Assembly (NCBI RefSeq): GCF_002878395.1
Contig: NC_061114.1
Coordinates: 166,165,642-166,229,641, forward strand
Source of the DNA: Capsicum annuum
Lineage: Eukaryota > Streptophyta > Magnoliopsida > Solanales > Solanaceae
Direction of reading: 5' to 3'
Length of the DNA stretch: 64,000 bases
A program made the translations under genes and the position numbers. The stretch's first letter is position 1, and each line of letters starts with the position of its first letter. A model generated the notes under the pieces. That model was not told the DNA's origin. It saw only the letters and a program-made list of their open reading frames with translations, and ran no database searches. Below, one piece after another: positions 60,464 through 64,000 of this stretch.

Positions 60464-63257
60464 TGTAATACCCCGCATGTTTCTAAGCTAAGAAGTGAAT
60501 AAGTATTCCTACGTATGAAATCTCCTATCCTATGGTTCATACTTGAGTACATGACTTACAATTAATATCCTAGTGATAGGATAGCTTATGATGCATTAAG
60601 CATGTTCATATGAGTCACTTAACGTAATACAAGCTAAGAGTTTTTGAATCCATCAAGTTTTAGTGTTCGATTTTGCAAGGGTCATCTTTGAACGAGTATA
60701 ACTTGATGTTAATATGGTATTTTGGCTGATTTAGACCCACCAAATTGTAGAGAATCGAATTAGCTTTCCAATAATACCAATTCGCCTTAATCCAATACTC
60801 GAGTAAAAAGTTATGCCCATTTTCGTGAGAGATAGTAAGCATAGGCGATTGGTTAGGCGCCGCCCAACCCAAGCACAGACGATCACTTGGGCGCCGCCTA
60901 AGTCAATTCCAAGTGTCAAAAACACTCCGTTTTGAGTTATTTTAAAGGTAATTAAGTCTTTAAATACTCCTTACACGTCCCTAAACTTAACCCTATGAAA
61001 CATATAGCTTCTAAACATATTGCAACCCTATTTTCATCTCAAAGCTCATCATCCAAGAGCACTAAAAGAGAAAAACCACTAGGGTTGCATAATTAAGCTT
61101 GAAGATCCGATTTCAAGGAAATTCCTCCATCAATCATCAAGAATCTTCCTTCTAAGGTATGCGTAGTGTTCATCCACGAATTCCTTTCGTCCGTGGAGTT
61201 CAAGAATCAATCTTTAAAATACAAAAGCTTGGTTGATTGTGGTGATATGATCATACCCATATTGATGCTTTTTTTTTGCTATATAATAGTATGCGTGAGT
61301 TGATTTATGGATCCCTTTCATCCATAAATCTCAAAAACTCTCTTTTTCATTATAAAGTATGATTTCTATATTGTTTGGTGTTGATGATCATGTTGTTGAT
61401 ATTGGGTGATTCCCAAGAAGGAATCTTTATATGTTTTTATGAATTCATGATATCATATGAGTTGGAAACATGTAAGTTTGGTTGTTCATGATGTATAATT
61501 TGGTGATTTCACCTATGCTTAAGATGTGTATGTAAGGTGTTTGATAAAATACCTAAAGAACTAGAAAACATGCAATATAGCTAAATTGTGACTAAGTGAA
61601 GGATTCATGATATGCCCTTATGTTCTAATGACTTCTATGTTGATAATGTGCCTTGTAAATGTTGTTGGAATACTCATGAACTATTCTTATGAAATTATGT
61701 TATGTTTACTTGCAAATCCTACTTATGAACAAGCTGTATGATAATCATGCAATCCACATGAACTTCCACGCTATTGGTATGTGTTGCCAATATGATTATG
61801 CAATGAACATGATATTAAGATTGTGCAAGTACTTCCATGTGATATGAAATCCTTTCCATGAAATACATTGTTGATAACCATGATTAGTATAAGATCTCTA
61901 CTTATGATATTATAAATTATGGACTCTACTCTTATGATCAAGTCAGTCATGTGCGTCAGTTTTCTTCCATCGAGTCCTAGGGTACTTATACCCAAAAACT
62001 ATAGTTGTGTGCCTAGATCCATGTCATGTTTCACGATATCCGAACTCAAGCTATGATTCCATAGACTTCAGTCAGTCATGTGACTCAGGAAAACCTCATA
62101 ATCTTAGTCAGTTGTCAGATATCAGTAACATTCCGCCAGTCAACGAAATTCAGTAAGATTAATTCATGTACAGTCAGTTATTCATGTCCAGTCCCTCCAG
62201 ATGGGAGTACAGGTTAGCACTGAGTGAACCCGAGGATGAGAACTTACCCGCCAGTTCAGGGTGTGATTCTTAGTAGTCATCCTTGTGTTCCAGAACTACG
62301 TAGCCAGCGTAGGTTGAGATATCTTAACCCGTTAGATTAGGGTTTATGAGGTGGCTTAACCCGTTTGTTTAGGGTTCTCACCGTTCTCATTGAGTACCCG
62401 TCAGATAAGGTTCACTCATAAGCTGTCCTTACCCGTGTCACGATATTGATACCTCTCCAGTCGGGGCAAAAATTGGACCCTATCTTAGCCATAACGGCAT
62501 ACATGGGGCATGTCGGTTAAACACTACTACCCACAGTTTTAGTATCAGTCTTAGTAAAAGAACTCAGGGCATTCTTCAGATTTTAGTATATACAGGACTG
62601 TCAGATACAGTCACCCATGTTATTAGTTTTAGTATTAGTCATGACAGTTATCAGTAAACCATGTATCTTACAGGTCATGCTATCACGTATTCACAATACT
62701 AGTTTCTATATATGTTTGTTTGCACTCCCACGCTCATATTAGTCAGTCAGTGTTGTTCATGCATGAAACCCTTTATGTTCAGCCTACCTTCCTCATATAC
62801 TCAGTACTCTAGTTGTACTTGCATATTTGTGCTATGGTGCTTTCTTTTCATGTTACACCATAGGTTTCGAGACACGAGCTCCAGCCCAGCAGTAGCGGTA
62901 GCATTCCAGTCGCAGAGACACAGTGAGTCCTTATTGATTCGAGGACAATATGATTTCATACATTTATTTATTTCTTCAGTTCAGTATTATGGAGTTAGTT
63001 GGAGACATGTTCCTTCAACTCCCTATTCAGATAGTTTAGAGGCTTTCAGATTTACGTTCAGATTGAGTTGTTTTGGATATTTTCACCCCCATGATTGTAT
63101 TCAGTTGAACCTTATGGCCTTAGATTTCTATGTATTCCGCATTATTATATCATGATTTACAGTATACAGGTTCAGATATTAGTCATAGGTTAGCTTGTGG
63201 TCCCTTGGGGTCATGAGCACCGTGTAGCATTCCAGTTTAGCAAATCAGGGTGTTACA
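60464..63257 (+). repeat. 3' LTR of element D
   Basis: It runs TGTAATACCCCGCATG to GGGTGTTACA, 2794 bp. The open frame at 62712-63155 and its shorter counterpart at 55076-55309 are LTR sequence, not a known protein. Confidence 0.93.
61972..61999. repeat. 28-bp insertion or deletion between the LTRs of D
   Basis: The 3' LTR carries 28 bp, beginning GAGTCCTAGGG, that is missing at the matching point of the 5' LTR (about 54140). Confidence 0.85.
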
Positions 63258-63262
63258 CCTCA
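63258..63262. repeat. Target site duplication of element D, right (CCTCA)
   Basis: CCTCA after the LTR end TGTTACA; CCTTA on the left side. Confidence 0.75.
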
Positions 63263-63331
63263 TCATGTTGATCATTTGAAATATTCTATCTGATGACTTT
63301 TGCAGGTGAAAGTCCTTTTAATAGTGGATAT
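63263..63331 (+). other. 3' end of the interior of element A
   Basis: A short stretch between element D and the 3' LTR of A, without a readable protein. Its last bases should be the polypurine tract, but only a weak AGTGGATAT is seen. Confidence 0.5.
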
Positions 63332-63497
63332 TGTAATGACCCTCCAGGTTATTTCCTTGGTCTGCGGGCATTTCAATCCTTCCACGGTGGTTGTAGGTCA
63401 TTTATTACTTACCAAAATTTTTGGTTCTGTGTTTGAACAGTTTGTTAGGATGTTTGTCTAATTTCCCTGTTGTGGAGATTTTGTTGTTTAGGATTTG
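63332..63497 (+). repeat. Start of the 3' LTR of element A
   Basis: It begins TGTAATGACCCTCC, like 26002, and follows that sequence up to AGGATTTGGT. After that the two no longer align by eye. Confidence 0.72.
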
Positions 63498-64000
63498 GTG
63501 AATTCGAGACTCTTGTGTTGGGTACAAGAATTGTCTTGAACAACTTCCTATCTGAAGGCATTTTTGATACTATGTTTTATGGTGTGATCTTTTTTATGAA
63601 CAGTAACTGGCCTGAGAACTTTGAAGTGGGCTTTGAGGAAGCCAAGAAATTTCTGTCTGACCCTGACTCTGTGTCAACCAACCTTGGTCCCCTGTCATTA
63701 TGTTTCAAATTTTGTATCATGGCCCATGGTATTGCTACCACTCTGATTCCATGAAAAGGATCCTAAGGAATATCACTTATCGTGGTCTCTTTGTGTTGTA
63801 CTGTCTGGTCATGAAGATCAAAATCAATTGGGCAACCTGGATACGTGAGTACATGCTGCAGAGTGTAAGATAAGTTCAGGCCTCTACTAGTTTTTCATAC
63901 AAGCTGATCATTACCTGGATCCTTCGGTTCTACTCTATTAATTTGTCTGCCTATCCCTCTATAGAAGTTACTGTAACTTATGATTCAAAAACATTTGGCA
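63498..64000. other. Unidentified segment at window end, slightly coding-like
   Basis: A plus-strand open frame spans 63470-63754. Its part after the break at 63498 reads, among others, FFMNSNWPENFEVGFEEAKK and FLSDPDSVSTNLGPLSL, with a less AT-rich codon pattern than the LTR. I recognise no family. Downstream, MKRILRNITYRGLF weakly recalls the KRILRY motif of Copia polymerases, but the surrounding residues do not fit. The LTR of A should continue here, so this is probably another insertion or a deletion junction. Confidence 0.35.

Larger units (their letters stand above)
52599..63257 (+). mobile_element. Element D: youngest Ty3/gypsy chromovirus-type element, nearly complete
   Basis: The 10.7-kb plus-strand element has LTRs at 52599-55411 and 60464-63257 (about 95% alike by eye), PBS, one long gag-pol frame and PPT. 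From 55631 to about 59170 all coding pieces share one frame, interrupted only by 13 stops; two frameshifts follow in integrase. Order is gag, protease, RT, RNase H, integrase, chromodomain-like tail. It could still be transcribed and supply small RNAs, but cannot encode an intact polyprotein. Confidence 0.93.

Noticed and set aside
62712..63155. 147-codon open frame in the 3' LTR of D
   Set aside because: It lies in the LTR and the matching part of the 5' LTR is open only in a shorter form; no protein family is recognised.
63750..63830. Copia polymerase fragment (KRILRN motif)
   Set aside because: Only one short motif fits, and the neighbouring residues do not follow the Copia pattern.

Overview
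This window is plant nuclear DNA, almost certainly heterochromatin of a large, retrotransposon-rich genome. The gag/pol families, the PBS types and the LTR style look like Solanaceae, and I would guess a Capsicum-like genome; that taxonomic call is inference from family resemblance. I find no intact host gene. Nearly every recognisable coding stretch is a decayed gag or pol fragment of an LTR retrotransposon. The one exception is a broken gene related to replication protein A.

Layout. 1-7032: the 5' half of a minus-strand Athila-like Ty3/gypsy element. It has an LTR at 5643-7032, a tRNA-Asp-type primer binding site, gag and protease, and is truncated after the protease. Its gag region carries a 2.5-kb non-autonomous hAT-like transposon (2975-5507) with an 8-bp target duplication. 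7033-11984: AT-rich sequence in which I recognise nothing. 11985-13478: plus-strand RPA1-like pseudogene. 13479-14288: repeat-like, possibly part of a Copia LTR. 14289-23010: complete but degenerate minus-strand chromovirus-type Ty3/gypsy element (called F here).

23011-64000 is one nest. An old plus-strand gypsy element (G; partial LTR, PBS, gag, protease) is interrupted at 26002 by a second plus-strand element (A), which has a 3.6-kb LTR. A is in turn split by three complete elements: B (minus, 29815-39034), C (minus, 39956-49811) and D (plus, 52599-63257). The gag of A resumes after B and again after C, and its 3' LTR begins at 63332 after D. Five-base target duplications bound B (4 of 5 bases), C (5 of 5) and D (4 of 5). 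This fixes the order of events: G, then A, then B, C and D. Judged by LTR similarity, D is the youngest.

B, C, D and F all follow the order gag - protease - reverse transcriptase - RNase H - integrase - chromodomain-like tail. All use an initiator-Met-tRNA-type PBS and have a conserved GA-rich motif next to the polypurine tract. None can make a full polyprotein. In D, all 13 in-frame stops upstream of the first frameshift can be explained by C:G to T:A transitions, mostly CAG to TAG, the pattern expected from deamination of methylated cytosines. I did not find a new biological system. The points most worth a second look are the nest, the methylation-type decay, the mirror-symmetric hAT element, the RPA-like pseudogene and the LTR minisatellites.
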